Positions 63,826 to 64,000 of a stretch of 64,000 nucleotides of DNA are shown one piece after another (the stretch's first letter is position 1; the number at the start of each line of letters is the position of its first letter). Source of the stretch: Streptomyces sclerotialus (GTDB taxonomy: Bacteria > Actinomycetota > Actinomycetes > Streptomycetales > Streptomycetaceae). The notes under the pieces are model-generated. The model did not search any database. It had not been told where the DNA came from and saw only the letters and a list, made by a program, of their open reading frames with translations. The DNA lies in assembly GCF_040907265.1 (NCBI RefSeq), contig NZ_JBFOHP010000002.1, forward strand, positions 6,386,001 through 6,450,000, in the 5' to 3' direction. A program made the position numbers and the translations under genes.

Positions 63826-64000
63826 TCACACCTCCCCGGTGTCCGGGCGGACGGTGCGCCCGAACTCTTGGGCATCGCCGAGGACGCCGGCGTGCTGGCC
63901 CGCGGTGGCGGGCAGGGCCAATCTGATCACCGAGCGCTGGTGCGGGTCGTGGACATCGAGCATGGTCAGGTACACCTGGTTCTGTGTGTGAGTGTGCGGC
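63826..64000 (-). CDS. C-terminal end of a gene running off the right edge
   Basis: The minus-strand frame is open from the window end to a stop at 63826. It encodes QNQVYLTMLDVHDPHQRSVI, then LALPATAGQHAGVLGDAQEFGRTVRPDTGEV. It precedes the MGLFDKL gene by three bases. I do not recognise the family from this fragment. Confidence 0.6.
   Translation of the reverse strand, partial: PHTHTQNQVYLTMLDVHDPHQRSVIRLALPATAGQHAGVLGDAQEFGRTVRPDTGEV

Overview
The window reads as a chromosomal segment of a high-GC actinomycete, almost certainly a Streptomyces or close relative. Codon third positions are nearly all G/C, GTG starts are common, genes overlap as ATGA/GTGA, promoters are of the TTGACN-N17-TANNNT type, and gene families and order resemble what is known of Streptomyces purine and allantoin catabolism.

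Region 1 (0.2-7.4 kb) encodes a three-subunit xanthine dehydrogenase (FAD, 2Fe-2S and molybdopterin subunits), an AzgA-type purine permease and an XdhC/CoxI-type cofactor factor. Region 2 (7.4-16.3 kb) holds a PAS-GAF-PP2C phosphatase, a GAF-LuxR regulator, two acyl-CoA ligases, a metallo-beta-lactamase-fold hydrolase co-transcribed with a TetR regulator, a YjbR/MmcQ protein and a short-chain dehydrogenase. Region 3 (16.4-22.2 kb) is an XRE-cupin regulator and a tightly overlapping hydroxyproline operon: three-subunit D-hydroxyproline dehydrogenase, DapA-type deaminase and 4-hydroxyproline epimerase. Regulator and operon share a GTTCG-N6-CGAAC palindrome.

Region 4 (22.6-47.3 kb) is a large purine-to-glyoxylate supercluster. 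On the minus strand lie catalase, a degenerate glyoxylate carboligase-like protein, tartronate semialdehyde reductase and hydroxypyruvate isomerase. On the plus strand lie a thiamine-binding-like protein, a small HTH protein, OHCU decarboxylase, HIU hydrolase, uricase, three NCS2 permeases and an 8-oxoguanine/guanine-type deaminase. Then follow a chitosanase, malate synthase, a MocA-like nucleotidyltransferase, an IclR regulator (AllR-like), a hydantoin/allantoin racemase-like protein, an NCS1 permease and allantoinase. I find a 17-bp palindrome (TTCAAC-N5-GTTGAA type) in front of catalase, the uricase operon, malate synthase and allantoinase, which makes them one likely AllR regulon. Guanine, xanthine and urate would flow to allantoin and allantoate, then to glyoxylate consumed by malate synthase and the tartronate route, while catalase removes H2O2 from uricase. 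Allantoicase is not in the window.

Region 5 (47.4-53.2 kb) has a HEPN-motif protein, a TenA-like protein, a frameshifted LysR regulator and, divergent from it, a GHMP kinase - EamA exporter - PLP synthase - AlaX operon whose last two genes are decayed. This looks like the relic of a threonine-like amino-acid pathway with its own export and tRNA-editing protection.

Region 6 (53.2-64 kb) is eroded accessory DNA: an MFS exporter divergent from a CGNR regulator, a multiply frameshifted TraG/VirD4-like conjugation ATPase, a DUF1963-like protein, a stand-alone macro domain, a candidate toxin-antitoxin pair, a ~60-bp direct repeat, several frameshifted small genes and a gene running off the right end. 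I saw no rRNA, tRNA, CRISPR array or intact insertion sequence.
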